From: Coemansia sp. RSA 487 | Taxonomy: Eukaryota; Kickxellomycota; Kickxellomycetes; Kickxellales; Kickxellaceae | Direction of reading: 5' to 3' | Length of the DNA stretch: 64,000 nt | Assembly (NCBI GenBank): GCA_027577595.1 | Contig: JANBRJ010000013.1 | Location: 1 to 64,000 of the forward strand | In this document: piece after piece, positions 1-9,409 of the stretch | Numbering within the stretch: position 1 is the stretch's first letter | How the letters are laid out: every line of letters begins with the position of its first letter | The notes under the pieces: generated by a model | The model's input: the letters and a program-made list of their open reading frames with translations, nothing else | The model's database searches: none | Told to the model about the DNA's origin: nothing | Translations under genes and position numbers: made by a program

Positions 1-560
1 GCGTCCAGAAACTCTGACATCGATGCCAAATAGCTCTTGACAATCGGACCATACACATCTAGCAACCACGATGCCTCATGCATGTAATCAATAGAACCAC
101 CGTGTTGGCCACCGAAAAGCGCCATGACATTGGATTTGCTCTCAGCAGAAAATAGCGCAGGTAGAACCGGATATTGCCGATCTTGTGCAGTCCGGCAGTA
201 GTTGTGAGAGCAAGCAGGACTATCCCACAAAAGATAAAAGGCTCTTAGGACGAGATGAGCACCGGATTCGCCTAGCTTGTGTTTGCTAACGACGCTGTGA
301 ATATCGTTGGTGCTGGGATTAATAGCAAAATAGTGGACAAAGGCGTCGAGGACAGCAGGCGCACAAGATGACTTGCTTTTGACGCAGTGTTCAAGGAAGG
401 CTGCGTACACTCCAATGTCGGTAGACAGAACAGAGTCGTCTGCGGGGTTGAAGGTGTTGGCTATATCCTGTACAATGGCATAAAATCCAGCTGGTAACTC
501 CAAGCGGATCTTGATAGATCCGTACTTGAGATAAACGGCTAGATCAGAAGTGGTGGCCAT
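1..560 (-). CDS. FAS1: Fatty acid synthase, beta-subunit-like N-terminus (partial)
   Basis: The minus-strand frame opens at the ATG at 558-560 and stays open to the window edge, so only about 186 N-terminal residues are present. The cytosolic fungal type I synthase makes palmitate from acetyl- and malonyl-CoA, and its beta chain starts with the acetyl (starter) transferase domain. The fragment opens with a beta-rich segment (LKYGSIKIRLELP) like the FAS1 N-terminus. Near residues 147-165 it carries the stretch NVMALFGGQHGG, matching the AIFGGQG motif that begins the acyltransferase fold, followed by a helix with the LLDVYGPIVKSYL pattern. The catalytic serine lies beyond the edge. Whether the gene encodes a separate beta subunit or a fused beta-alpha chain cannot be told from this fragment. 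The symbol rests on the N-terminal match only. Confidence 0.85.
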   Translation of the reverse strand, partial: MATTSDLAVYLKYGSIKIRLELPAGFYAIVQDIANTFNPADDSVLSTDIGVYAAFLEHCVKSKSSCAPAVLDAFVHYFAINPSTNDIHSVVSKHKLGESGAHLVLRAFYLLWDSPACSHNYCRTAQDRQYPVLPALFSAESKSNVMALFGGQHGGSIDYMHEASWLLDVYGPIVKSYLASMSEFLD

Positions 561-2512
561 GGTTTAGCTATTAGCTGGATTTATAGGATCTAAGGATCTA
601 AATTTCGTTTTTTGGTAGAATAGGTCTTTACGCTTTGAAACTGGAAATATGAAATAGTATATAAAACGAGAGTAATCGTGCAATTTTTCTCTGGCCCAAA
701 CGGAACATAAATCATTTATATGGCCTGAAATATTCCTAGCTTGATCTTTAATGCTATTTCAGCTACACGCATTGAAACTCCTTTATAGTCAAGATATTTG
801 CATTTTTGTCTGCTGCATCGAGCAAGCAAAAAAAGCATTCAAGCTAAATTGTTCTTTTTCCAGAACAGTCTAATGTGGCGTTTGGGATAAATATGTTTTA
901 AATTATATAGAGGCAAGCACAAACGCGATCTCACGCCTCATTTTATTGTTAAAATATGCGCAAAAAGTCACAAATATCATGTTTTAGTTGACCTGGAAAT
1001 ACAAACAAATAAAGCAGAATAATTTGTATGCCTAGAAATTTAGGAGGCGGATTCTGTTTTCGGCTTTTTTATTGAAATCGCACCAGCCGTTCACACGGAT
1101 AGCTCTAAAGATAATGTCGTAGAATCCTACTGACAAAAGAAAAGAGAGTACAAGCTGTGGCTTGTGTAGTGCCACCTTATGTTGCCATCCTTGTATACCA
1201 AGTATCAAACATATAACAGACATATAGATGCAATGTGATAGACACTCTGCTTCTAGGCATATGTCCTATCGCATAAAAAGGCTCTAGATGTGTGCAGATG
1301 TTTCAGCACTAGTACAGATGGATTTTTTTATTGTAAAGATACATAACATTATGATATTAGTATTCAATCTTTGTACCTCTTTTAATATAAGAAGCCATGC
1401 AAAATAAGTTGAATTTCGTGATGGTGGCAAAATTGTGCTGAATAGAAACGAAATCATATCCTCGATAGGAACCGCTGCTCTTGGGAGGGGCGGTGATAAC
1501 ATTGTGTATCCTGAACAATGTCCGTTTCAAGGGGCACATAAGTAAAAGTAAAAAGGTACGCATTCGTAGAATAACGCCACAAGAAAACTAGGCTTATTAC
1601 CTAATATGGTCAATTGAAACCCCTCCCTTTATTTATTTCTCCCAACACTATAAATACTAGATCCTTAGTGATGCATCAGTAATATATTTCCCAATCAAAT
1701 ACAATGCCTTGTTCATTACTTGCCCGCTTTTAGACATTCAGTCTTCTTTTTCATATCAGCTAGAATATCATTTTGGACTTTAACAGCAGATACAGAAAAG
1801 GGGATGGTGGCATCTGCTTTCACAGTGAGAATATTATATATGCGGGAAGATAGTGCCAATAGAGGGACAACCTAGGCTTTTCCTGCTTGCATCCGAACAA
1901 ACAGCTTGATCAGCATGCGTGCCAAACTGCTACTTGCAAACTTTTTGTCCGACAAACAACACAACCAAAAGTACCATTAATACACCGACAATATTGGAAG
2001 CCGAGCATGTTCCTACATTGCAGCAGATATTTCCAATACTTAGATGGCCGCAAAAAGATAATAGACGAGGTGGTGTGCAAATTCGGGCCCTTTTGATATC
2101 CTCGTCAACAGCATCAGCACTCTGGTATGCAGTAATTTCTGTGAAGACCACAACAGCAAGAGCGCCGCTTATAACTTGAATGACAATATCCGTGCCGCGA
2201 TTATTGCTATACGCTCTTATTGTAGAGTATTTCAGGTCTAGCGGCAACAATCGCAAAGCTGTAGCTGTCAGTAATAGCTAGACCTTGTGGAGAGTACTAA
2301 AAAAATCACTATATTCTCTATGGAGCTAGTAAGGCAGCGTTGATTTACTTTTTTTTTCAAAGTACATGGGCTGCGTGGCTCCAATTATGCTCACTATATA
2401 CAGAAAGTACATTGGTACAACCCGTTCTATATTGTCAAATATGATGTTCGTAAGTACATACATAGGGAATATAAATCAAATAACTAGTGAAGACAATGAA
2501 TGCAAATGCTCG
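561..2512. other. Gene-poor interval between FAS and FAM72
   Basis: AT-rich sequence without a long reading frame. It should hold the FAS promoter next to 560. One 63-codon ATG-initiated minus-strand frame lies at 1032-1223; it has a hydrophobic middle (LVLSFLLSVGFYDIIF) but no recognised family and may be chance or an exon fragment. The possible spliced locus at 1716-2256 is listed separately. No tRNA or repeat was recognised. Confidence 0.5.
1716..2256 (-). CDS. Possible spliced membrane-protein fragment, 5' end not found
   Basis: A minus-strand frame runs from about 2256 to 1942 and contains two hydrophobic stretches (IVIQVISGALAVVVF and VGVLMVLLVVLFVG). It continues in phase across a candidate 70-nt intron (1872-1941, donor GTTTGC, acceptor CCTAG, branch-like GCTGATC) into a 52-codon exon at 1716-1871 that ends with a lysine-rich tail and TAA. 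The in-phase join favours a real gene. Against this, the donor is weak, no initiator ATG is visible, and no family is recognised. It may equally be a decayed gene. Confidence 0.22.
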
Positions 2513-3346
2513 TTAACGCGAGAGTGAAAGCTCTTCTAGTTTTAGCATGGAGTCTATTCCTACTTGGTACAGCCAGTTGCTTAATCCAGCAGGTGGCGCT
2601 CTGTACGGTGTTTTTTCCTTCACTGGGTGCACTGGTTCAAGCACTTCGTCCCGTCTCACAGCTGTTTGTGTGCTTGCTCGCGGTGGTGTTGGATCAAACG
2701 AGCTATCTCCATCGCTGTCAGATTCCGGTACACGTAACGGCTGCGTATCTCTTCTAGAGCGTAAATTTTGAAGCACGCGTTCTGTATTTATACGTGTTGA
2801 TATATTGGACATCTCGTTTGTGCGAGAAGTGCCGCCAATGCTTGTAGCTGCTGGAGAAGGCGGTACCGGCAGATCCTGCCAACTCACGAGATCTCCAAAC
2901 TCGTCCTTGCGCTGCACAGCATACACGTTGTCTTGATAGAATGTCCACAGGTGTTGGAAGCCGCGCTGCTTTATACGCAGGCGTTGCGCAAGGCAGCGGA
3001 AGCACGGTCTATGAATATAATAACCAACAATATTGCCACAGCCAAGACAGGCGATATCCTGTACATGGCAATCGCAGGGTCCACCAGGCGCAAGATCAAA
3101 CCGGCGTGCGTGGTGGGTTATAGAGCTACATGTTGTGCATCCAGAGTCAACGACCATGTCCTCAATGGCAGCAGGTACCGGCTGATAAACGACATCGCAT
3201 CCAAGCGGCGGAAGATCGGTTGAAAAACAGCGTATCGCTGGCCGAGCCATAACAATTGCCTCCATTCCACGCGAGCTCCACAGCACATTGCAATGGCGGC
3301 AATGCAGTGACCACACAGCTTGAAATGACTCGCGTTCAACAGGCAT
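2513..3346 (-). CDS. FAM72: FAM72-family protein
   Basis: The 277-residue product matches animal FAM72 almost end to end. It has the N-terminal CRHC zinc-knuckle-like pair, the sequence SSRGMEAIVMA, FSTDLPP, and then the hallmark DIACLGCGNIVGYYIHRPC. A late LWTFYQDNVYAV segment matches the vertebrate HFWMFHSQAVYDI region. Two CxxC pairs suggest a zinc-binding fold. About 35 residues are inserted between the FSTDLPP and CGNIVGY blocks, and a disordered C-terminal tail of roughly 120 residues is added, so it is nearly twice the animal length (149 aa). The start was set at 3346 because the homology begins just after it, although the open frame extends further upstream. In vertebrates FAM72A binds the uracil-DNA glycosylase UNG2 and lowers its level; a similar role here is inference. 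It lies 145 bp downstream of DPH2 on the same strand. Confidence 0.88.
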   Translation of the reverse strand: MPVERESFQAVWSLHCRHCNVLWSSRGMEAIVMARPAIRCFSTDLPPLGCDVVYQPVPAAIEDMVVDSGCTTCSSITHHARRFDLAPGGPCDCHVQDIACLGCGNIVGYYIHRPCFRCLAQRLRIKQRGFQHLWTFYQDNVYAVQRKDEFGDLVSWQDLPVPPSPAATSIGGTSRTNEMSNISTRINTERVLQNLRSRRDTQPLRVPESDSDGDSSFDPTPPRASTQTAVRRDEVLEPVHPVKEKTPYRAPPAGLSNWLYQVGIDSMLKLEELSLSR

Positions 3347-3491
3347 AGTAAATAAATAAAACAGGGCTTTAGTATAATTGATAAACAGAGAAATGCTGCA
3401 ATCATATCTGCTACCGATATAAAAAAAGCCTTTATTCATATTTTGCAGTGCGTACATATTTACAAGCGCAGTAAATATATGCAAGGGTCTT

Positions 3492-4979
3492 TTATTGGAA
3501 TGTGTGGGGCTCATTATTATATCCCCGCGCAATACCATTGCGTCCCTCAGCTGCAAGCGCCGGCGGCAGTTCATTCTCGCCGGTGTTATTGCCTTCGTCA
3601 TCATGGCCAAGCCCGCGAAATGATCTGTTTAGTAAATACTCCGCTCCTGCACTGCCCAAATACTGGGCGATTTCAGTGTTTTTGTTTGCAAGTACTAGAT
3701 CGCTACTGCCCGACTCTGCATTCTGCCGTGGATCCACATACCGCCGCCGCTGCTTAAGCTTGCCAGTAATAAGCGAATAGTGCGGGGTATCATCTTCATC
3801 ATTCTCCAACTGTGACGAGTCTTCTATCTCGTCCAAAAGACCCCGAAAGTCTGTTATGTAGTCGCCGGTCCATTCCTTTGATCTGGTAACCGCAAGATGC
3901 AGCTCGTACGGTGTCACAATCGGCTTGAAATACTCTCGCGAATCGACCAGCGTGTTTTCAGGGCACGCAACAAGCACAAACGCATCAATCTCTGGGAAAT
4001 TCGCCAACTTTGCAACGTTAAGCTTTCCAACCACAAATATGTAAAACTTGCGCTGTGCTTGCCGGAGCAATGTCTTTAAAGTCTCGACAACGCGTAGGTA
4101 TCGTGATGCTGCAAGCGTGCCAACAACGATTCCAACAACGTCTGCATCCTGTGCTTGCTGAACCATGTAGTAGCGCCGTCCAAGATGACGATTCGCTTTA
4201 GCGCCCTCCTCCCGCAGTAGCTGCGTGCGTGGATCGTAGCTATAGATTGCCTTGCTCCGTTGTGTCAACAAAACGTTCGTAAGCGTGAGGCTTTCCTGGC
4301 CAATGTAGAGGATCGTGTAGTCACCGATTGCGTGTTCGTTAGGAAGCTTCCATGACCTTCCAGGCTGTATATCATTGGTTTCGCTAGAAGGCATGTATAC
4401 ACGATCCGCTGCGGTAATCTTGCTAGTAACCACCGATCCAAATGGGCTATCCACTCTATCCCGCAAAGCTACTGCAATATCCTCGATCTTGTACATGTAT
4501 CCGACATCAGAAAGCAGCAGAATGTTTGTTCCCTGCTCAACAACAACAGAAAGCTTTCCAACACAGTCATCGATATCGATCTGCTCACGTCCAAACACAT
4601 AAAACACAGGTATCCGCGTCGTCAAGCTCAGACAGGTACGGCCATAATGTACAACCAAATCTGCCGAATAATGCTCCGCGGCAACCTCATCCACACAGCA
4701 GCTGCCATATGAAGTATCCGCCAACGTGAAAATACGAGTGTCTGGCGACTGGCGTTGGAGTTCTGCAGAGACTAACGACGAGTCCGCAAGAAGTTCGTCT
4801 GGAAACTGCAATGCAATGCGTTTGAATCCATTGTCGTTAATAACTTTGGCTGTTTGGGATATCTCATACACCAAATTCGCTTCTGCGGCCGTGTATGCTC
4901 GTTTACTACTTTTAATACCTGTCCGCTCTATAACGTCACGACCATCATTGTCAACCGGCGCTGGCGCATTCATTTCCAT
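3492..4979 (-). CDS. DPH2: Diphthamide biosynthesis protein 2
   Basis: The 495-residue protein is the DPH2 partner of the DPH1-DPH2 radical-SAM-like enzyme. That enzyme transfers a 3-amino-3-carboxypropyl group from S-adenosylmethionine to a histidine of elongation factor 2, the first step of diphthamide synthesis in the cytosol. Diagnostic segments are RIALQFPDELL (about 54-64), DTSYGSCCVDEVAAEH with Cys94/95, DLVVHYGRTCLS (about 107-118), and LVACPENTLVDSREYFKPI with Cys339 followed by TPYEL. Length fits the family (about 490-535 aa). The C-terminal AGAEYLLNRSFRGLG resembles the family's closing repeat. Two in-frame ATGs lie at the start (4979 and 4973); the first is used. A GA/TC simple tract at 5039-5055 lies about 60 bp upstream in the promoter. 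Confidence 0.95.
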   Translation of the reverse strand: MEMNAPAPVDNDGRDVIERTGIKSSKRAYTAAEANLVYEISQTAKVINDNGFKRIALQFPDELLADSSLVSAELQRQSPDTRIFTLADTSYGSCCVDEVAAEHYSADLVVHYGRTCLSLTTRIPVFYVFGREQIDIDDCVGKLSVVVEQGTNILLLSDVGYMYKIEDIAVALRDRVDSPFGSVVTSKITAADRVYMPSSETNDIQPGRSWKLPNEHAIGDYTILYIGQESLTLTNVLLTQRSKAIYSYDPRTQLLREEGAKANRHLGRRYYMVQQAQDADVVGIVVGTLAASRYLRVVETLKTLLRQAQRKFYIFVVGKLNVAKLANFPEIDAFVLVACPENTLVDSREYFKPIVTPYELHLAVTRSKEWTGDYITDFRGLLDEIEDSSQLENDEDDTPHYSLITGKLKQRRRYVDPRQNAESGSSDLVLANKNTEIAQYLGSAGAEYLLNRSFRGLGHDDEGNNTGENELPPALAAEGRNGIARGYNNEPHTFQ

Positions 4980-5034
4980 TTTTCAACCAAAAGTTTGATT
5001 GTACAAGTAATAAAAGCATAATAGTGCAGCAAAA

Positions 5035-5056
5035 GAAAGAGAGAGAGAGAGAGAAT
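5035..5056. repeat. (GA)n simple repeat upstream of DPH2
   Basis: A GA dinucleotide run (CT-rich on the DPH2 sense strand) lies 56-77 bp upstream of the DPH2 start. Pyrimidine patches of this kind recur upstream of several genes here and may be part of core promoters. Confidence 0.8.
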
Positions 5057-5103
5057 ACTAGCCTCCATATAAAAAAATTTTTAACTTTTTTTTTTTGGAA
5101 AAC

Positions 5104-6963
5104 CTATGAAATTATACCTTGGTGATCGGTAATCACAAGATTATGCATATGATCAGGAATCTGCCCAAACAGACCGCCAAAGCTCTCAGCGAGCATAACT
5201 AGACAGTGCAAGGTCCACTTTAGAGTGGGAGTAAAGCCTTGATCGTGTACAAGAGTTAGTACTGAGGGTACACGGGCAATAAATGCCAGTATAAGACAAC
5301 ACAGCAGACGTGTGTTGTACTGGTAGTCCCAGAAGCCAAACGTTACGCGTTCTATGGATGAGCTTATAGCAGGCAATCTGCTTCGACGCAGCTGGTGCCA
5401 TAGATCCTCAATTGACTGCGGCGCACCTCGCGGAATCGACGTGGTTGAAATGTAAGGTGCTTTGAGGATCCGTAGATGGGGCATCTGTGCAACTACTGTG
5501 GTGAGTCGATCTAGACTTATTGGAACACGCAATGATAGGCTACGCAGATTGGGAAGCAACAGCAAATCGGGCTCAGGAGCTAGTTTTACGCCATACTGCA
5601 ATGAAACCGAAATCCGCAGGTATTCTATACATGCAGCCGATTCCGATAAAACCTTGGATATTACCTCCTTTGCAGGTTCTTCTGGCGTGTGTATATTTCC
5701 GATACATGCAAGACTGAATGACCGAACGCGTAACCCAATGGCGCAAATATCAAGTCGCTCAAGTGTCGAAATTGTGGAGGTTTCAATATAAATATACTCA
5801 AGAAGCTGGTCGCGCACTAGAGAAGCAAGGAAGTCGAATACATCATGTGGGTAGTTATTTATACGTAACTGGGAAAGCTGGGAAAGCGGCCTAGTAGCTA
5901 GGTTTTTGCGAGAGACAAAGCGTATGGTAGAGCTATGATCATTCCGTCCAGTCAGCTGACGAGCGAAATCGTCGACAAATGAAAGGGAAAGAGACCTGAT
6001 TCCTGGAACGACGTCGCCCAAGGACAAAACATCAAGAATCCCGAATTGTGAAATGGCAGTTATCCCAAGGTCGTAAATTGTTGGTGCCAGCCGCGCAAGA
6101 AGTTCTACAATTGTGTCATAGTAACGTATCTTGAGACGACAGAGCTGGATGGGCCCCGGCCTAAACTCGGCTGCGAAAGGAAGTGCCAGCGAAATCCGCA
6201 GAATGCTACTATGTGCCTGGTGACCATCTTCATTGTTCCACATAAGCTGTTGATTGCTTTCAGATGACAATTCTTTGCCATGCTGCACCTGTTTTATGAC
6301 GCTGCAAATATAACTGCAGATCCCAGGTATTCCAGAGTAGCTGATGCCAGGAATAGGCAGAGTAACAGGAGCTTTGGCTATTTTGCTAGGGTGAATAGTG
6401 ATTGTCGTAGGGTTGTAGTACTCGCGGGTTCTGGACACTATGGCCATATGTAGCGACGAAAGACAAGGCCATGGTAAATGTGCAAACCCTTGGGTAGTCA
6501 GTGCTAGCACCAAGGACTCGATGTTTGCGCCATTTTTTGACGAAAGAATAAAGATCCTACGTGCCCACCTTGTAGAAGGGAGGTCAAACAGCGAGAGATT
6601 CGTCCGCCAATAACAATGCCTATATCCGTCTATCGCATAGTGTGGTCGCGCAGGCATGTCTGTCTCCTCGCAAACAATAGTCCTGTAGAGGAACGGCAGC
6701 ACAGCCTGCCGCCATGCGCTGTTGACAGCTGCCAGCGGAAGTAACTTTTGCTGGCGCGCGTGAGCGTTGTGGGTGGCATAGTCGCCATAGTTCCACGTAG
6801 GAAATACGTCGGCATTGCATCGAAAAAACCTGCGAACTACTAGGTGGATAACATCGTACGGAAGATGTAGCACTTGCGGGGGTTTGCTGCTGCTGCTGCT
6901 GCTTGTGCATCGGGCACCAACGCAGCTGAGGTCGTTGATAGCTGTAAAGTCAAGGCCAACCAT
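5104..6963 (-). CDS. F-box/leucine-rich-like protein, divergent family member
   Basis: The 619-residue protein has an F-box-like N-terminus: LPYDVIHLVVRRFF at about 34-47, then LPLAAVNSAWRQAVLPFLYRT at about 76-96, the usual F-box helix pair split by an insert. The rest alternates short leucine-rich strands (LSSLHMAI, LRILKAPYI, LRSLSLRVP) typical of an irregular LRR solenoid. Such proteins usually act as substrate adaptors of SCF ubiquitin ligases; that role is inference, since no Skp1 binding is shown. It lacks the FKDD/LFRGN core motif shared by the four-gene array at 45228-53936, so it belongs to a different subfamily. A poly-Ser run (about 22-27) lies before the F-box. No introns are evident. 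The start at 6961-6963 is the first ATG before the F-box. Confidence 0.7.
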   Translation of the reverse strand: MVGLDFTAINDLSCVGARCTSSSSSSKPPQVLHLPYDVIHLVVRRFFRCNADVFPTWNYGDYATHNAHARQQKLLPLAAVNSAWRQAVLPFLYRTIVCEETDMPARPHYAIDGYRHCYWRTNLSLFDLPSTRWARRIFILSSKNGANIESLVLALTTQGFAHLPWPCLSSLHMAIVSRTREYYNPTTITIHPSKIAKAPVTLPIPGISYSGIPGICSYICSVIKQVQHGKELSSESNQQLMWNNEDGHQAHSSILRISLALPFAAEFRPGPIQLCRLKIRYYDTIVELLARLAPTIYDLGITAISQFGILDVLSLGDVVPGIRSLSLSFVDDFARQLTGRNDHSSTIRFVSRKNLATRPLSQLSQLRINNYPHDVFDFLASLVRDQLLEYIYIETSTISTLERLDICAIGLRVRSFSLACIGNIHTPEEPAKEVISKVLSESAACIEYLRISVSLQYGVKLAPEPDLLLLPNLRSLSLRVPISLDRLTTVVAQMPHLRILKAPYISTTSIPRGAPQSIEDLWHQLRRSRLPAISSSIERVTFGFWDYQYNTRLLCCLILAFIARVPSVLTLVHDQGFTPTLKWTLHCLVMLAESFGGLFGQIPDHMHNLVITDHQGIIS

Positions 6964-7770
6964 TGATATAATGTAAAAACTTTATATATAATCGAAATAA
7001 AAAAGAGGTTGTGAACGAGCGAGAGAAAAAAAAATCGGTTAAAAATCCCCTTTTCTAGCACTGGTCATGTTTTTTTACAAGCTGGCCCCTACTCCCTGTC
7101 ATTTGTTTCTCCGAAGCCGGTGGCAATGAATTAAAATATAATGTCAATCTCTGGCTAAACACAATGGTTGATGCAACGCAGGTACAGAGGACCAAATTTT
7201 GACCATGTGGTTTGCTTTTGTCAGACAATTGTAATTTTTATTCATTATTGGTTTGCTAAGAAAACAGAGTGACGCGGATATCTCGGCCAAAACAATTGAC
7301 CGACATCGTGGAAGCACTAGAATCAAAACATGGACCTTTCTTTGGTTGATCTAAACTTGAAAACAGTAGTAATCCTGTTTGGGCTGAATGAAGGCTTTTT
7401 GTAACAAAGAATCTAGCGCCACAGCAGTAGCAGACGGGAGAGAGGCATTTTCCCTTGTAGTCGAGCATTTCCCATCACCACTCTCGTCGTGGCTAGAGGG
7501 GTGGTAATTGCGTGATGTTACGCGATTTACAAATATATATACATTAGTGTTTTCATTGCATATCCATTGGAGAGTAACCTGTTACACAGAGTTACAGCTG
7601 CACTTCTTGCTCGTAACTAATTTTAATAGAAAGCAAGTCTTACCAACCATTTCCTCCCCATAAGACAGGCTTTGTCTAATTGCAGTTTTTATTCAAAAAA
7701 AACATGAGAATCCAAAAAGCGGAAAAGACATAAACAAGGGCCTTGTCTTTCTCTCTTTGTTGTCCTTATT
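6964..7770. other. Intergenic region, no gene supported
   Basis: It lies between divergently transcribed genes, so it should contain both promoters. Short frames occur on the minus strand (for example 7256-7468) but show no family resemblance. The sequence just before 7771 is CT-rich. Confidence 0.5.
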
Positions 7771-8313
7771 ATGATTTCAGGATTTGCTCAGCTGTGGCTG
7801 ATCGACTACGCGCTGGTTCCTGCGCCGACGGTCCTCTGTGAACAGCTTATTGGGCCACCACCGGAAATAGACGGAGCAGCGACATGGTTCCAGGGCCACC
7901 TCATAACAAAAACCGACCAGTATTCGATTTTGGGGGTGCCGTCTCTGCGGAAACCAGCAGTCCACGGATGCATGATTGGTGGCGAACACAGTAAACCATC
8001 CTTTTACGACATTTACTTTTGCCAAAGCGACAAAGACAGCATTGCCTTTTGCGCTTTAGGAGTAGAAAGACATAGCGGATCAGGCGATGCAGTTGAGCTT
8101 GATTTCCCAGGGCCAAGTGTGACTGAACGATCCCCTGCAGAAACTAAGCAGACTTTGATGCGGCTACGGTTTTCAACAACAAAGATGCTCAGCGGAGAAC
8201 GTGCTCGAATACATCTAGAAAAATATGCACCGAATGCTTTGCGGCTATACAAAGAACCCTCAAATGCAGATTTTGTTGTCTGCTTGGGTGCCATGCTGGT
8301 TATAAATAGCTAG
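7771..8313 (+). CDS. Unrecognised 180-residue protein
   Basis: This is the longest open frame in the interval and starts at the first ATG after a pyrimidine-rich leader (CTTTCTCTCTTTG). The product looks globular, with balanced composition and no low-complexity stretch. It has no obvious signal peptide; a short C-terminal hydrophobic strand (ADFVVCLGAMLVI) is followed by the stop. I see no catalytic motif and cannot assign a family. It is convergent with MDM12, 200 bp away. The absence of competing frames of similar length supports it being a real gene. Confidence 0.55.
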   Translation: MISGFAQLWLIDYALVPAPTVLCEQLIGPPPEIDGAATWFQGHLITKTDQYSILGVPSLRKPAVHGCMIGGEHSKPSFYDIYFCQSDKDSIAFCALGVERHSGSGDAVELDFPGPSVTERSPAETKQTLMRLRFSTTKMLSGERARIHLEKYAPNALRLYKEPSNADFVVCLGAMLVINS

Positions 8314-8370
8314 TGGTCAGGCGCTGTCTAGTTTTACCAAACACCAGCCATATCCTCATTACCTCTGACA

Positions 8371-8399
8371 TCTCTCTCTTTCTCTCCTCTCCCCTCCCC

Positions 8400-8431
<32 letters not shown>

Positions 8432-8436
8432 TTTTC
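8371..8436. repeat. (CT)n pyrimidine tract between convergent genes
   Basis: About 65 bases of almost pure pyrimidine, including a long perfect CT run, lie between the 3' ends of the 7771-8313 gene and MDM12. This differs from the promoter-associated tracts elsewhere in the window. Confidence 0.9.
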
Positions 8437-8514
8437 AATTACCATGTATACACATACTTTTGATGGCTGCGACCGTGAGTGCACTTGTGATCTCTGCCGC
8501 ACCACAAACCCATA

Positions 8515-9144
8515 TTAATCATCAATCTCGAATGAATGGTAGCTGGGAAATACAAAATCCTCATCAATCGCCTTACGCAGCTGCTCGGTTATAAACTGCT
8601 CGAGCTTTTCAACGTTCTTCAGCACATGGTGGTCGGCGTCTCCTATTTCGGTGCGAATAACAAAGCTGTCGAGCAGACTCGTTCGTGGCGGCAGCGGCTC
8701 CAGAAAACAGAAATTGACTCGATCCTGTAAATACGCCACTACGGCCAGTGCTGAAAACTCGATTTTTGTGATATGGAGCGTAACCGGAAGACTGACAAAC
8801 TGCTTTGTCAAGTAATTAAGTTGTAGCTCCGTTTTTAATATAATAGACATATCTCCACAATACTCGACTTTGGCTAGTAGCTGCATGTCGTCTTCGCTAG
8901 CTCTCAGCGGAGGCTGTAAATCACCTTCATCTTCTTCTGTTGCCATATAAAACTCTGGAAACGGCTCAGTCAGATCCACGATCTCCAAATTAGGCGCAAC
9001 GCTTCCAAAATCTAGACTTTCAACACTTATATCGCCAAGAAACGACGGCCGATCGTCCAAGCCGGCAAAGAACTGGTTGATCTGCAACTGTACAGACAGT
9101 GCTACCTTTTTGTCAAGCTTTTCCCAGTTTATTATAAATGACAT
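8515..9144 (-). CDS. MDM12: ERMES subunit Mdm12 (SMP lipid-transfer domain)
   Basis: Mdm12 is a cytosolic-face subunit of the ERMES complex that tethers endoplasmic reticulum to mitochondria and moves phospholipids through its tubular SMP domain. The N-terminus, MSFIINWEKL, and the segment SVESLDFGSVAPNLEIVDL followed by PFPEFY are characteristic. The middle holds the acidic loop (ATEEDEGD) and SMP strands (LAKVEYCGDMSIILKTELQLN, then LPVTLHITKIEFSALAVVAYL). At 209 residues it is shorter than yeast Mdm12 (271), mostly because the loops are reduced. The start at 9142-9144 was chosen because homology begins exactly at this methionine, although the frame extends 20 codons further upstream. Confidence 0.95.
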   Translation of the reverse strand: MSFIINWEKLDKKVALSVQLQINQFFAGLDDRPSFLGDISVESLDFGSVAPNLEIVDLTEPFPEFYMATEEDEGDLQPPLRASEDDMQLLAKVEYCGDMSIILKTELQLNYLTKQFVSLPVTLHITKIEFSALAVVAYLQDRVNFCFLEPLPPRTSLLDSFVIRTEIGDADHHVLKNVEKLEQFITEQLRKAIDEDFVFPSYHSFEIDD

Positions 9145-9409
9145 GATATAAAAACAACAAATCTCTTGTTGATTCAATCGAAAGAAATTATTTATATTTT
9201 GCAAATCAAAAACACCTGTGCTCCTAAAGCGGAACTTGCTGCTTCATTACGGTAAATTACACGTGGCCTTTTACTTTGTTCACAAATAATAATAAAAAAG
9301 CTACTTAGTGATACGCTAATGTAGCGTCAACAACTAAGCAGACAAATCCGTGGGTTTTGCGACAACAACATGCAATATTGAAGCTCATTAGCAACTTGAT
9401 TTTAGTGTT
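9145..9409. other. Short intergenic region upstream of MDM12
   Basis: AT-rich sequence between MDM12 and the spliced gene at 9410-9893. Nothing beyond a presumed promoter was recognised. Confidence 0.5.
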
